Numbered from the stretch's first letter, positions 35,801-45,117 are shown. The stretch is DNA of 64,000 bases from Sediminibacterium sp. FEMGT703S (GCA_002786355.1 PGCO01000002.1:434001-498000); one strand, 5' to 3'. Numbers and translations: made by a program. The notes: generated by a model not told the origin, from the sequence alone.

Positions 35801-35833
35801 ACTAACATTTGTTAGTTGGCATGTATTTTGCCA
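35801..35833 (+). promoter_or_regulatory. Sigma-54-like promoter with adjoining inverted repeat
   Basis: TTGGCATGTATTTTGCC (35816-35832) matches the -24/-12 consensus TTGGCACG-N4-TTGC except for one base in the first box, with correct spacing. A perfect 7-bp inverted repeat (ACTAACA-TT-TGTTAGT, 35801-35816) directly precedes it. The predicted start is near 35843, 68 nt before the lipoprotein ATG at 35911. It could alternatively be read as a TGGCA-N7-TGCCA hairpin. Confidence 0.4.
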
Positions 35834-35910
35834 TTATATTGAAAGGAGTTACTAATCGCAAATGTATGTAACTTCACCCAACCAAATTGATGAACCTAAA
35901 AAGGAAAATC

Positions 35911-36720
35911 ATGAAAAAAATAGTATTAAGTGCTTTTATTGCTGCTACCCTTCTGAGTGGATGTAGCACAGCCTATCAAATAGGACAAACTCCTGATGAT
36001 GTTTATTTTTCGCCAGGACAAGAAGTAGAATCCTCTGCCTCAAACAATAATAACGACGAACGTTATCAAGAATTTGTGAGCACTATGGATGATCGCTATT
36101 TACGCATGAGGGTAGCTAATAGGAATCGTTGGAGCACCATCGATAATTTTAGCTATTGGAACGATATGCGTCATGATTTCGCTCCATATAGTTTTAATCA
36201 TTTCAATTCGTTTAATCCTTGGATTCAAGACCCATTCAGATTTAATTTGAACCCATGGAGTATTGGCTTTGGATTTAGACCAGGCATTAATGCATGGAAT
36301 AACTTTTATGGTGGTGGATGGAATGGCGGAATTTTTGGGAATCGAATGGGCTGGGGAAATCCTATGTTCTCTGTCTTAAACTATGCAAATCCTAAATTTA
36401 TCACCCCTTCTTTTAATGCTGGATCAAACCTAAATGCATTGAGAAATAGAAACTATAACAATAGTAACAATGTAAAAGGTGGAAATTGGTACGCTCCTGG
36501 TGGAACCAATAGCAGCAATAATTTTGGAAATTTAGTGAAACGTGTATTTGCAAATCCTAACACTTCTGGTGGATCTGCAACCACTTTTGATCGATCTGTT
36601 AGAACGTTTGGAAATAGCTCTAATGGAACTCCTGCAACTAGCAGTAATGCTGGTGGCGCGAGTGGTGGTTTTAAAAGCACTGGATCTAGTACCAGCACAG
36701 GACGTGGTGGTAGAAACTAA
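35911..36720 (+). CDS. Lipoprotein with Asn/Gly/Ser-rich C-terminus
   Basis: From the ATG at 35911 the protein has 269 residues and a lipoprotein signal (MKKIVLSAFIAATLLSGC). An ATG at 35890 and a TTG before it would add basic residues in front of the signal and are less likely. The middle (about residues 50-130) is rich in Trp, Phe and Asn (YWNDMRHDFAPYSFNHFNSFNPWI). The tail after about residue 165 is low-complexity Asn/Gly/Ser/Thr and Arg-rich at the end. I do not recognise a family with known function. The following barrel gene starts 12 nt later, so both may be expressed together. Confidence 0.75.
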   Translation: MKKIVLSAFIAATLLSGCSTAYQIGQTPDDVYFSPGQEVESSASNNNNDERYQEFVSTMDDRYLRMRVANRNRWSTIDNFSYWNDMRHDFAPYSFNHFNSFNPWIQDPFRFNLNPWSIGFGFRPGINAWNNFYGGGWNGGIFGNRMGWGNPMFSVLNYANPKFITPSFNAGSNLNALRNRNYNNSNNVKGGNWYAPGGTNSSNNFGNLVKRVFANPNTSGGSATTFDRSVRTFGNSSNGTPATSSNAGGASGGFKSTGSSTSTGRGGRN

Positions 36721-36732
36721 TTAACCTTTTGT

Positions 36733-38280
36733 ATGAAAAAATATTTCGGCTTTTTATTAAGCGGACTGGCCATTTTTGCTCAAACCGCAACAGCACAAAC
36801 CCCCGAAGAAGCACTTAGAGCTTCATGGTTTACGTCTAACGGAACTGCCAGAAATATGGCAATAGGTGGAGTGATGGGCTCCTTAGGAGGAGATATTACT
36901 GCTAACCACGTAAACCCCGCGGGTATTGGATTATATAAAACAAGAGAGCTGGTTTTATCACCAGGTTTTTTACTCAATAATAATAAATTCAATTACCGAG
37001 GAACAGACTCTAGTACCAACAAATCTGGATTGGCATTAGGAACAAGTGGACTTGTTTTAGGAGGAATGAATAGATCGGGGTATAGTAAATGGACTAGTTC
37101 TGCATTTGCCATTTCGGTAAACCAATTGGCCAATTATAATAACCAAGTAAGTTTTAGTGGCCAAAATAATTTCAGCTCATTTACCGAAAAATATTTAGAA
37201 GAATTAACCCGTGATAGAGCCGATACCAATGCTGCTTTGAGCAACTATATTTTTGGGTCATCTTTGGCTTTCAGAACTTTTTTAGTAGACACTTTAAGAG
37301 GTCCTGGAGGTGCATTTGCTGGATACCAAAGCCTGGTTCCACTATCGTCTGGTGTTACTCAATCTTACAACGCAAGAACCAGTGGTGGGTTCAATGAAAT
37401 TGCTTTGGGGGTTGCAGGAAATATGGCGGATAAACTCTATGTAGGAGGAAGCTTTACAATTCCCCTTATTAAATACACCAGAGAATTAGTTTACAGCGAA
37501 AGAGATATTACCAACGACCCTACCAATCAATTTAACTTTTTTGAATATAGAGAAACCTATACTTCACAGGGTGCTGGTATAGGATTGAAATTAGGTACCA
37601 TCTATAAGCCTACTGAATTTGTAAGAATTGGATTTTCATTCCATAGTCCGCAAATAATCTCAATGACCGATCGAATCCGATCTTCTATGATTGCAGATAC
37701 AGAAGGCTATGCAGGAAGACGCTCTGAGAGCAGTGACAATTTAAACAATGGGCGCGCTGGTACCAGCAAATATAGTATGACCACTCCATGGAGAGCCATT
37801 GGTAGCTTTAGTCTTGTTTTCAGAGAAATTAAAGACACTCGCTTACAAAGAGGTTTTATTAGTGCAGATATTGAATATGTGCATTACAAAGGAGCAAGAT
37901 TTGCTGTAACAGGAGAAAATGCAGCAGATGCAGGTTTTCGCGATTATTACGCCGCATTAAATGAAGCCATCATTGATAATTATAAAGGCAATATCAACGC
38001 AAAAATTGGAGGCGAATTAAAATTCAATACCGTAATGTTCAGATTGGGTGCAGCTTATTTCGGAAGCCCTTACCAAGATGAAGCTTTGAAAGCCAGTAGA
38101 GTCATTGGTACAGGTGGATTAGGATATCGTAATAAAGGCATTTTCATAGACCTTTCTTATTCACATATCATGAATAGGGATGCTGTATTTGCTTATCGTT
38201 TAAATGATAAGCCCAATACATTTGCAGAGCAACGTGGCAACAGAGGAAATATCATGCTAACGCTAGGATTTAAATTATAA
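36733..38280 (+). CDS. Outer-membrane barrel of the OmpP1/FadL-like type
   Basis: This 515-residue protein has a signal peptide (MKKYFGFLLSGLAIFAQTATA). The mature N-terminus, EEALRASWFTSNGTARNMAIGGVMGSLGGDITANHVNPAGIGLYKT, is the classic opening of Bacteroidota FadL/OmpP1-like barrels: a first-strand GTARNMAIGG and the PAGIG loop. The rest alternates short amphipathic strands and ends GNIMLTLGFKL. FadL relatives take up hydrophobic compounds; the ligand here is unknown. A 9-bp inverted repeat spans its stop codon. Confidence 0.85.
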   Translation: MKKYFGFLLSGLAIFAQTATAQTPEEALRASWFTSNGTARNMAIGGVMGSLGGDITANHVNPAGIGLYKTRELVLSPGFLLNNNKFNYRGTDSSTNKSGLALGTSGLVLGGMNRSGYSKWTSSAFAISVNQLANYNNQVSFSGQNNFSSFTEKYLEELTRDRADTNAALSNYIFGSSLAFRTFLVDTLRGPGGAFAGYQSLVPLSSGVTQSYNARTSGGFNEIALGVAGNMADKLYVGGSFTIPLIKYTRELVYSERDITNDPTNQFNFFEYRETYTSQGAGIGLKLGTIYKPTEFVRIGFSFHSPQIISMTDRIRSSMIADTEGYAGRRSESSDNLNNGRAGTSKYSMTTPWRAIGSFSLVFREIKDTRLQRGFISADIEYVHYKGARFAVTGENAADAGFRDYYAALNEAIIDNYKGNINAKIGGELKFNTVMFRLGAAYFGSPYQDEALKASRVIGTGGLGYRNKGIFIDLSYSHIMNRDAVFAYRLNDKPNTFAEQRGNRGNIMLTLGFKL

Positions 38281-38287
38281 TCCTAGC
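38262..38287. terminator. Hairpin spanning the barrel-gene stop codon
   Basis: A perfect 9-bp inverted repeat (GCTAGGATT / AATCCTAGC, 8-nt loop) includes the TAA of the barrel gene and lies 3 nt before the rimO stop. Neither side has a T-run, so termination is possible but not certain. Confidence 0.4.
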
Positions 38288-38289
38288 AA

Positions 38290-39600
38290 TTAAGCAACTA
38301 CTTCTCCTTCTAAATCGTAATCGTAGGCTTTGGTAATTTTCACCTGCACAAATTCACCAATAGGTAATTTTTTTGTGCTGTGAATGACTACTTCATTGTC
38401 TACTTCTACACTGTCAAATTCTGTTCTACCTAAGTAACGTCCTGCTTCTTTTTTATCAATTAATACTTTAAAAACCTTCCCAATTTTTTCTTGGTTCTTC
38501 TCGTATGAAATTTCTTGCTGCACTTCCATAATTTCTTGTGCACGAGCCGCTTTTACTTCAGCAGGAACATTATCTTCTAAATCATACGCACTGGTATTTT
38601 CTTCATGACTATAATTAAAAATACCTACCCGATCAAAACGGTGTTCTTGTAAAAATGCTTTCAATTCTTCTACGTCTTCTTCAGTTTCCCCCGGGAAACC
38701 AGCAATCAAAGTGGTTCTTAAACAAATTCCTGGAACAGCTGCTTTAATCTGGTGAATCAATTCAGACATTTCTTCACGAGTGATATTCCGGCGCATGGCT
38801 TTGAGCATACGATTGCTTGCATGTTGCAAAGGCATGTCTAGGTAATTACAAATATTGTCTCTACGTTGCATTACTTCTAGAATTTCTAAAGGAAATTTAC
38901 TAGGATAAGCATAATGTAATCTAATCCACTCCAATCCTTTTATATCGGCCAGCGCATCCAATAATTTAGGTAATGCACGTTCTTTATACAGGTCTAAACC
39001 ATAATAAGTAAGCTCTTGAGCAATCAACATAATTTCTTTCACGCCCTTTTGAACCAAAGATTCCGCTTCCTTAACTAGGTCTTCTATTGATCTACTAATA
39101 TGTTTCCCCCGCATTAATGGAATGGCGCAAAAAGAGCAAGTTCTATTACAACCTTCTGCAATTTTTAAATAAGCATAATGCTTGGGAGTACTCAACATAC
39201 GTTCACCCAACAATTCTGCTTTATAATCGGCTTCAAATTGTTTTAAAATCAAGGGTAATTCTAAGGTACCAAACCAAGCGTCTACTTCTGGCATTTCAGT
39301 TTCTAAATCTCCTCTGTATCGCTCACTTAAACAACCAGTAACATATACCTTGTCTAATTTACCTCTACGCTTGAGTTCCACCTGGTCTAAAATGGTATTG
39401 ATACTTTCTTCTTTGGCTTTATCGATGAATCCACAAGTATTCACCACCACAATATTGTGATCTAATTTGGCATTCTCATGCACTACATCAATATCATTAG
39501 CAGCCAGTTGACCACTTAATACTTCTGAGTCTACTAAATTTTTACTGCAACCTAGGGTAATAATATTAACCTTATCCTTTTTGAGTGTTTTTGCCTTCAT
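38290..39600 (-). CDS. rimO: Ribosomal protein S12 methylthiotransferase RimO
   Basis: RimO adds a methylthio group to an aspartate of ribosomal protein S12. The 436-residue protein has the N-terminal UPF0004 cysteines in LGCSKNLVDSEVL, VNTCGFIDKAKEES and VTGCLSERY. The radical-SAM CNRTCSFCAIP motif is near residues 147-157, followed by PLQHASNRMLKAMRR. A C-terminal TRAM domain has FDSVEVDNEVVI and FVQVKITKAYDYDLEGE. The DYDLEGE ending distinguishes RimO from MiaB. A -7 element TAATTTTG ends 7 nt before the ATG. Confidence 0.96.
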   Translation of the reverse strand: MKAKTLKKDKVNIITLGCSKNLVDSEVLSGQLAANDIDVVHENAKLDHNIVVVNTCGFIDKAKEESINTILDQVELKRRGKLDKVYVTGCLSERYRGDLETEMPEVDAWFGTLELPLILKQFEADYKAELLGERMLSTPKHYAYLKIAEGCNRTCSFCAIPLMRGKHISRSIEDLVKEAESLVQKGVKEIMLIAQELTYYGLDLYKERALPKLLDALADIKGLEWIRLHYAYPSKFPLEILEVMQRRDNICNYLDMPLQHASNRMLKAMRRNITREEMSELIHQIKAAVPGICLRTTLIAGFPGETEEDVEELKAFLQEHRFDRVGIFNYSHEENTSAYDLEDNVPAEVKAARAQEIMEVQQEISYEKNQEKIGKVFKVLIDKKEAGRYLGRTEFDSVEVDNEVVIHSTKKLPIGEFVQVKITKAYDYDLEGEVVA

Positions 39601-39607
39601 GAGAGGG

Positions 39608-39615
39608 CAAAATTA
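39608..39615 (-). promoter_or_regulatory. -7 element TAATTTTG for rimO
   Basis: A TAnnTTTG match ends 7 nt before the rimO ATG, leaving room for a leader of at most a few bases. Confidence 0.5.
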
Positions 39616-39642
39616 AGGATTTTGAGGGGAACGCATAATGGA

Positions 39643-39909
39643 CTAAATCAATTTGCCTACCAAGCCTACTAAAATTTCTAATCCATTCTGGATATTGGAT
39701 AGCGCTTTTATTTTATCATTATTGCTTTTTGTTTGGTCTTTAATGAGCTTAATTAACTGATTAAAATCCGCAGTATTCATTGAATTTTCAGCCAATAATT
39801 GGTTTATCTCTTGTTGCTTTATGCTACTTAATTGAGCAATCTGATTGGACAACGCAGCATCTGTTTCTTTTTGTGCTTGTTTTGCTTTCTTTTGCCATTG
39901 ATTATTCAT
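39643..39909 (-). CDS. Small helical protein of unknown function
   Basis: The 88-residue protein is Lys/Gln/Asn-rich and predicted helical: residues 5-60 have heptad-like spacing (AALSNQIAQLSSIKQQEINQLL). It ends in a short hydrophobic helix (LEILVGLVGKLI). There is no signal peptide and no family I recognise. It starts 8 nt after the unknown lipoprotein gene on the same strand, so the two are very likely co-transcribed and may interact. Confidence 0.6.
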   Translation of the reverse strand: MNNQWQKKAKQAQKETDAALSNQIAQLSSIKQQEINQLLAENSMNTADFNQLIKLIKDQTKSNNDKIKALSNIQNGLEILVGLVGKLI

Positions 39910-39917
39910 AACAGCTG

Positions 39918-40535
39918 TTATTGGTTCAATACTTTATTTAAATCCTTGTTCAAATTCACAATCAGCCCGCCAATATTTCCAGATGAATAAATGAATCGAT
40001 CCAATAGTTCAGCCAATTGGTCGTAATCAATACCCTTCCTCTTAAACCAATTCGATTGATTCAATAATTGCTTTTTTTCTTCATTCAATTTTACTGCAGA
40101 TTCTAGTAATTTTTTCATTTCGGCATTAGCCATATTATATTTTGTAAAATCAGCATTGAGCTGATCCACAATTTTAATTTTTGCAGAATCTAGCGCCATT
40201 TGCATGGCATATTGACGCTCATTAATCATGGGCAGTGCTGCAGCCATTATTTGTGGCAATTCCGATTTAACATCTAGGTCTTCATCCAAATCACTGGTCA
40301 TTTTATGAATAATACTTGGCGTATACTCGTTCTTGATAAAATCATTGACCCTTGCTTTTTTTTCAGAAAATAATTGTTGAATCAGCAATAGATTTAATTG
40401 ATGCATTCTAGCTCCTTCCTCTTGAATACGCTCTGACAAAGTGATGCTTTGTAATGGAATTCGTGTGCAAGACCCAATGATACTACCTAGTCCCAATATC
40501 AGCAGGAGGAGAAAAAATGAATACTTGTTTCGCAT
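39918..40535 (-). CDS. Helical lipoprotein of unknown function
   Basis: The 205-residue protein has a signal peptide ending in a lipobox-like SIIGSC, so it is probably lipid-anchored. The rest is almost wholly helical: SERIQEEGARMHQLNLLLIQQLFSEKKARVNDFI, then a central region around DLDEDLDVKSELPQIM, and a coiled-coil stretch near residues 135-165 with Lys/Glu/Leu heptads. No catalytic motif or known family is evident. It lies upstream of and 8 nt from the small helical gene, with the M61 peptidase gene further upstream on the same strand. Confidence 0.65.
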   Translation of the reverse strand: MRNKYSFFLLLLILGLGSIIGSCTRIPLQSITLSERIQEEGARMHQLNLLLIQQLFSEKKARVNDFIKNEYTPSIIHKMTSDLDEDLDVKSELPQIMAAALPMINERQYAMQMALDSAKIKIVDQLNADFTKYNMANAEMKKLLESAVKLNEEKKQLLNQSNWFKRKGIDYDQLAELLDRFIYSSGNIGGLIVNLNKDLNKVLNQ

Positions 40536-40602
40536 ACACCTACATTATTGTACCAAAATAAGGTATAGCGAAAAGGTGAACAACCGTGTTTTAACGGAGA
40601 TT

Positions 40603-42159
40603 TTAATCCCCCAACCAACTGTTTAAAATAGCCAATTGATCTGGATTAAGTGATGGCAATACACCAATTTTATATTGCAGCTTTTTTTGCCCCGACTTTT
40701 CTACTTCTGTACTGGTAAGGGTTAATCCAGCATAGCCTAGGTATTTTTGATAATCCAACTCTTTGGTGGTAGATATATATTCAAACTCATTAGCCAAAGA
40801 CTTGCCTGCCATCTGTTCGCAGGCTGCTTGAAATTCAGCATCTGTAAAACCTCTTTGCAATTGCTGATAATATGTTTTATACATAAGCCTCATTACATGG
40901 TCTAAACTGAATTGATTGTTTGACGCATTGCGTATAGCAAGGTCTAATAACATACCCACTATAGGGCCTTTATCATAATACGAAATGGCTTTGTTTTTAT
41001 CGGCCCCACTGGTGCCAAAAGGCCCATCGGCCCATGTATTGTAACTGGCTTGTAATAAACTTTGGTAAGCTTTGCCGGGGTTATTTTCGTGAGCCGTAAT
41101 ATTATTGGCAATATTGTTTAGAAACATTGTTCTGTCTACAATCTTAGCCCGTTTCACCATTAAGTATTCAAAGTAAACCGATAAGCCTTCGCTAATCCAA
41201 AGCTGGGTGGTCTTACTCCCTTTATCATAATCAAAAGGCCCTAACTCTACAGGTCTTATTCTTTTCACATTGTAATGGTGAAAATATTCATGACTTAAAA
41301 AGTTCATGATTCGATTAATATCAGCCGGCGTTTTTAACTCATTACCACTAAAACTTACCGTGGTATTATTCAAGTGTTCTATGCCACCTCTACCCGGACC
41401 AATTCCAATAAAAGTATATTCCTTAAACGGAATATGATCAATAATATTCACCCCTTGTTCAATGGCTTTTTGCAATGTATTCATGAAAAGTACTTCATCA
41501 AAACTGCCCATATTATACCCAATAAAACGATGAGGTACACCCCTTACCTTAAAAGCTGGTAATTCATGTAAGTCTCCAACTAAAATGGGGCAATCATACA
41601 AGATATCAAAATTGGGTGCAGTAAAAACATTGGTTTTCCCTTTCACCAGTTCTAATCCGGTTGCAATTTTTTTGAATCTAGGTTGATCGGCACTGTTGAT
41701 CTTTACTTGAACCGGCAGTTGTAGCATAGACGCTACATACATAAAATGATTAGCAGGCACTATATATGCGTGGGCACTGTCAATAAAACTATTGGCAACA
41801 AATTTTCGCTTTGTTTGAATTTGATAAGTAACGCGAAAAGGACTGTTCTTTTTATTGAGAATTACCCATGTATTGTTATTAGTCTTTCTAACTGTTAATG
41901 GAGTGCCATTGATATTTTGTGCAACAAAAGAATCTACTGTATTGGCATAGTTCATTAACTGATAGTAGCCAGGCATCCAGTTGGGCATTTTTAGCACAAC
42001 AGAATCTTGGTTAAACCAAGCAGCATCAAGGCTTATATGAAATTTTCCCTTTGCCGCCTGTGGCATTGAAACAGTGTAACGCAATTGGGGTTGAGATTGA
42101 GCCCTAATCATTCCTGCAATCAGGAAGAAAGCACTTAAGCAAAAAATCTTTGTTTTCAT
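40603..42159 (-). CDS. M61-family metallopeptidase without a full PDZ domain
   Basis: The protein has 518 residues from the ATG at 42159, which starts a signal peptide (MKTKIFCLSAFFLIAGMIRAQS). An N-terminal beta domain typical of M61 (residues 25-190) has FHISLDAAWFNQDSVVLKMPNWMPGYY. The catalytic region is GRGGIEHLNNTTVSF, then HEYFHHYNVKRIRP near residue 289 and ISEGLSVYFEYL near residue 337. Relatives cleave N-terminal glycine and others. M61 proteins of this group usually continue with a C-terminal PDZ domain to about 600 residues; here the chain ends soon after YLGYAGLTL. Confidence 0.88.
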   Translation of the reverse strand: MKTKIFCLSAFFLIAGMIRAQSQPQLRYTVSMPQAAKGKFHISLDAAWFNQDSVVLKMPNWMPGYYQLMNYANTVDSFVAQNINGTPLTVRKTNNNTWVILNKKNSPFRVTYQIQTKRKFVANSFIDSAHAYIVPANHFMYVASMLQLPVQVKINSADQPRFKKIATGLELVKGKTNVFTAPNFDILYDCPILVGDLHELPAFKVRGVPHRFIGYNMGSFDEVLFMNTLQKAIEQGVNIIDHIPFKEYTFIGIGPGRGGIEHLNNTTVSFSGNELKTPADINRIMNFLSHEYFHHYNVKRIRPVELGPFDYDKGSKTTQLWISEGLSVYFEYLMVKRAKIVDRTMFLNNIANNITAHENNPGKAYQSLLQASYNTWADGPFGTSGADKNKAISYYDKGPIVGMLLDLAIRNASNNQFSLDHVMRLMYKTYYQQLQRGFTDAEFQAACEQMAGKSLANEFEYISTTKELDYQKYLGYAGLTLTSTEVEKSGQKKLQYKIGVLPSLNPDQLAILNSWLGD

Positions 42160-42169
42160 AATCAACCCT

Positions 42170-43426
42170 TTATTTACGAATTAACTCAATATGCGCACTT
42201 TGCAATTTTTGCGCTAACCATGCTTGAAGTTTTGAGGCGCTTGTACTATCTAATCCATTGGTATGTTGATACAACAAAACCGTTACTTGCTTGCTACTAT
42301 CTGTGCCCAAATAATAGTCGTGATTGCCCATAGAAACGGGAACTATATCAGGAAATAAAATAGCCAACTCTTTAAAAATCTGTTCTTGATTGAGCGATTG
42401 TTTTTCCAACTCTTTCTGAACGGAGAGTATATAGCCAATATCATTGGCAGTAGAAGGATTGGCAATAATAGAGTCTTGTAAAATCACTAACCGAGTATTT
42501 GGAAGATTGTATTGAACTAATTTTTTTTGAAGAGAATCAATTTCACGATTACTAAACCGCTTGGTTAAAAATGCCAATTCGATTTTAGCGATTGGGAATA
42601 CAGCTACTTTTTTGTGGACTACCATTTGTCCCTTTTCTGTAAATTCTGTTTTGATAAATTCATCTGCCCTAGCTCTGAATTTTTTCTCCTGAATCATTTC
42701 ATATGCAAAATAGATACTCGGCACCAACAACAATACTATCAGGGCACTGATCGCAATTCTAATTTGTTTCTGTTTTACTTTATCAACATGATTTACCAAT
42801 GGATACTTTAAGTATTTCACTATCACAAAAGTGGCAATCCCAATGAAAAAACAATTAATGGTATAAAGAAATAGCGCTCCTAGAAAGTACGCATAATTGC
42901 CCATGGCCAACCCATACCCTGCTGTACACAAAGGGGGCATCAGCGCCGTTGCAATAGCTACTCCAGGAATAGGATTACCCTTTTCGGCCCTTGTAATTGC
43001 AATAACCCCTACCAAGCCACCAAAAAAAGCAATCAATACATCATAAATATTGGGCGAAGTTCTGGCCAATAATTCACTTTGTGCACCTTTAAAAGGACTG
43101 ATTAAAAAATATAAGGTAGAAACCAGTAAGCTCACCACAGTAGCAATCAACAAATTCTTGCCCGACTTTTTCAATAAAGCAAAATCGTAAGTTCCCAATG
43201 CAAAACCAGCGCCAACAATAGGCCCCATCAAAGGAGAAATAAGCATGGCGCCAATTATTACGGCTGTAGAATTTACATTCAACCCAACAGAAGCCACCAC
43301 AATAGCACATGCCAATATCCACAAATTTGCACCTCTAAAGCTGGTATTGCGCACAACATTGTCTAGCACTTTGGCTTTCTCTTCTTCGCCACTTTGCAAA
43401 TCAATAAAACCGAGTAATTTGTTCAT
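42170..43426 (-). CDS. DUF389 membrane protein (TIGR00341 family)
   Basis: The 418-residue protein has five or six membrane helices in residues 35-235. The DUF389 core contains SVGLNVNSTAVIIGAMLISPLMGPIVGAGFALG and PIPGVAIATALMPPLCTAGYGLAMG, which together define the family. A C-terminal soluble domain of about 160 residues resembles a short periplasmic or cytoplasmic sensor region. The function of the family is not established. It lies 10 nt upstream of the M61 peptidase gene on the same strand. Confidence 0.9.
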   Translation of the reverse strand: MNKLLGFIDLQSGEEEKAKVLDNVVRNTSFRGANLWILACAIVVASVGLNVNSTAVIIGAMLISPLMGPIVGAGFALGTYDFALLKKSGKNLLIATVVSLLVSTLYFLISPFKGAQSELLARTSPNIYDVLIAFFGGLVGVIAITRAEKGNPIPGVAIATALMPPLCTAGYGLAMGNYAYFLGALFLYTINCFFIGIATFVIVKYLKYPLVNHVDKVKQKQIRIAISALIVLLLVPSIYFAYEMIQEKKFRARADEFIKTEFTEKGQMVVHKKVAVFPIAKIELAFLTKRFSNREIDSLQKKLVQYNLPNTRLVILQDSIIANPSTANDIGYILSVQKELEKQSLNQEQIFKELAILFPDIVPVSMGNHDYYLGTDSSKQVTVLLYQHTNGLDSTSASKLQAWLAQKLQSAHIELIRK

Positions 43427-43471
43427 ACACTTAAAGATACAATTTCCTTAAATGTACATCATGAACAAGTA

Positions 43472-45058
43472 TTACTTGTGCACTTCACTGGTAAAATGGA
43501 AAGTGATATCGGGGTTATTGGTGATTTCTGTATTCAAGAACCATTCGCTTTGTGCTAAATAAACGGGCTGTCCGTCTTTATCAGCAGCGGCGTTTTGTTG
43601 TTTGAATCTTAAGAAGTCTTCTAATTTTTTAGGGTCTTTGCTGGTTAACCAACAGGCTTTATAAAAAGGAAGGGTTCTGAATTCGCAGGCTGCGCCATAT
43701 TCTTGTAAAAGACGATACTGAATTACTTCAAATTGTAATTCGCCCACACAACCAATGATTTTCTTATTGCCCCCATGTTGGGTAAATAATTGTGCAACCC
43801 CTTCATCAGTCAACTGGCTGATTCCTTTTTCGAGCTGCTTGGTTTTCATTGGATCTTTATTCACCAACTCCTTAAATATTTCTGGAGAGAAAGTGGGGAT
43901 ACCACTAAAATAGTAGTTCTCTCCTTCGGTCATGGTATCACCAATTTTAAAATTACCCGTATCAAATAAACCCACTACATCACCTGCATAAGCGTCTTCC
44001 ACTACTTCCTTAGAGCGAGCCATGAAGCTATATGGATTACTGAACCGCATGTCTTTATCTAAACGTACATGGTGAAAATATTTATTGCGCTCGAACTTAC
44101 CGCTACATACTCGCATAAATGCAATACGATCTCTATGTTTTGGATCAAGGTTGGCATGTATCTTAAAAATAAATCCACTGAATTTTTCTTCCCCTACTTC
44201 AATGGTTCTGGTGGTGGTTTCACGAGATCGAGGAACTGGAGCAATTCTAATAAAAGTGTCTAGCATTTCCTTCACCCCAAAATTATTTACCGCAGAGCCA
44301 AAAAACACTGGTGCAATAGACCCATTTAAATAATCTGCTGGATTTAAGTCTCCATATACCCCATCAATCAATTCTACATCTTCTCTTAATTGATTGGCAT
44401 CGCGAACACCCACTTTAGCGTCCAACACCGGGTCTGCTAAATCAGTAATGGCAATCACATCATCCTCTTCGGCCTTGGTACTTGCCGTGAATAGGCGTAA
44501 GCTCTTATTATCTAAATTATATACCCCTTTAAATTCCTTTCCACTATTGATGGGCCAGGTCATTGGGTGCAAGGATATTCCTAATTCTTTTTCAATTTCC
44601 TCTAAAAGGTCGAATCTGTTCTTACCATCACGGTCCATTTTATTAATGAACACAATCACTGGTGTGTCACGCATGCGACATACTTCCATCAATCTTCGGG
44701 TTTGTGCTTCTACCCCGTTCACGCTATCAATGACCAAGATAACACTGTCTACAGCAGTAAGGGTACGATAAGTATCTTCCGCAAAGTCTTTGTGGCCGGG
44801 CGTATCCAATAAATTGATGAGAATATTTTGGTACTCGAAAGTCATTACTGAAGTGGCCACAGAAATTCCTCTTTGGCGTTCAATTTCCATGAAATCGGAA
44901 GTAGCCCCTTTCTTAATTTTATTGCTCTTTACCGCACCTGCCACTTGAATGGCACCTCCAAATAACAATAACTTCTCAGTTAAAGTGGTTTTACCAGCAT
45001 CTGGGTGAGAGATGATGGCAAATGTTTTTCTTCGGTTAATTTCTTTCTCGTACTTCAT
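43472..45058 (-). CDS. prfC: Peptide chain release factor 3
   Basis: RF3 is a GTPase that removes RF1/RF2 from the ribosome after termination. The protein has 528 residues from the ATG at 45058, which matches the usual length; an upstream start would add a hydrophobic stretch. GTPase motifs are [14 protein letters not shown], the [12 protein letters not shown] switch region, [16 protein letters not shown] and [12 protein letters not shown]. The C-terminal RF3 domain contains [37 protein letters not shown] strong hairpin and a -7 element lie in the 59 nt between it and smc. Confidence 0.96.
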   Translation of the reverse strand: MKYEKEINRRKTFAIISHPDAGKTTLTEKLLLFGGAIQVAGAVKSNKIKKGATSDFMEIERQRGISVATSVMTFEYQNILINLLDTPGHKDFAEDTYRTLTAVDSVILVIDSVNGVEAQTRRLMEVCRMRDTPVIVFINKMDRDGKNRFDLLEEIEKELGISLHPMTWPINSGKEFKGVYNLDNKSLRLFTASTKAEEDDVIAITDLADPVLDAKVGVRDANQLREDVELIDGVYGDLNPADYLNGSIAPVFFGSAVNNFGVKEMLDTFIRIAPVPRSRETTTRTIEVGEEKFSGFIFKIHANLDPKHRDRIAFMRVCSGKFERNKYFHHVRLDKDMRFSNPYSFMARSKEVVEDAYAGDVVGLFDTGNFKIGDTMTEGENYYFSGIPTFSPEIFKELVNKDPMKTKQLEKGISQLTDEGVAQLFTQHGGNKKIIGCVGELQFEVIQYRLLQEYGAACEFRTLPFYKACWLTSKDPKKLEDFLRFKQQNAAADKDGQPVYLAQSEWFLNTEITNNPDITFHFTSEVHK

Positions 45059-45060
45059 AT

Positions 45061-45098
45061 ATATAATAAAAGCGCCCCCAATAATAAAATGGAGGCGC
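45061..45098 (-). terminator. GC-rich hairpin between smc and prfC
   Basis: An 8-bp stem with one mismatch (45072-45079 with 45091-45098, 11-nt loop) is followed on the minus strand by TTTTATTATAT. It fits a terminator for smc. It also sits directly downstream of the prfC -7 element and ends just before the prfC ATG. Confidence 0.7.
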
Positions 45099-45105
45099 AA
45101 AGGTA
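45098..45105 (-). promoter_or_regulatory. -7 element TACCTTTG for prfC
   Basis: TACCTTTG followed by CGCC lies 39 nt before the prfC ATG. Its expected start site is near the first arm of the hairpin at 45091-45098. Confidence 0.5.
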
Positions 45106-45117
45106 ATCTTTATACAG

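Noticed and set aside
44394..44771. Open frame of 125 codons on the plus strand
   Set aside because: It is antisense to the RF3 GTPase domain, and its composition reflects the opposite-strand codons; no independent support.
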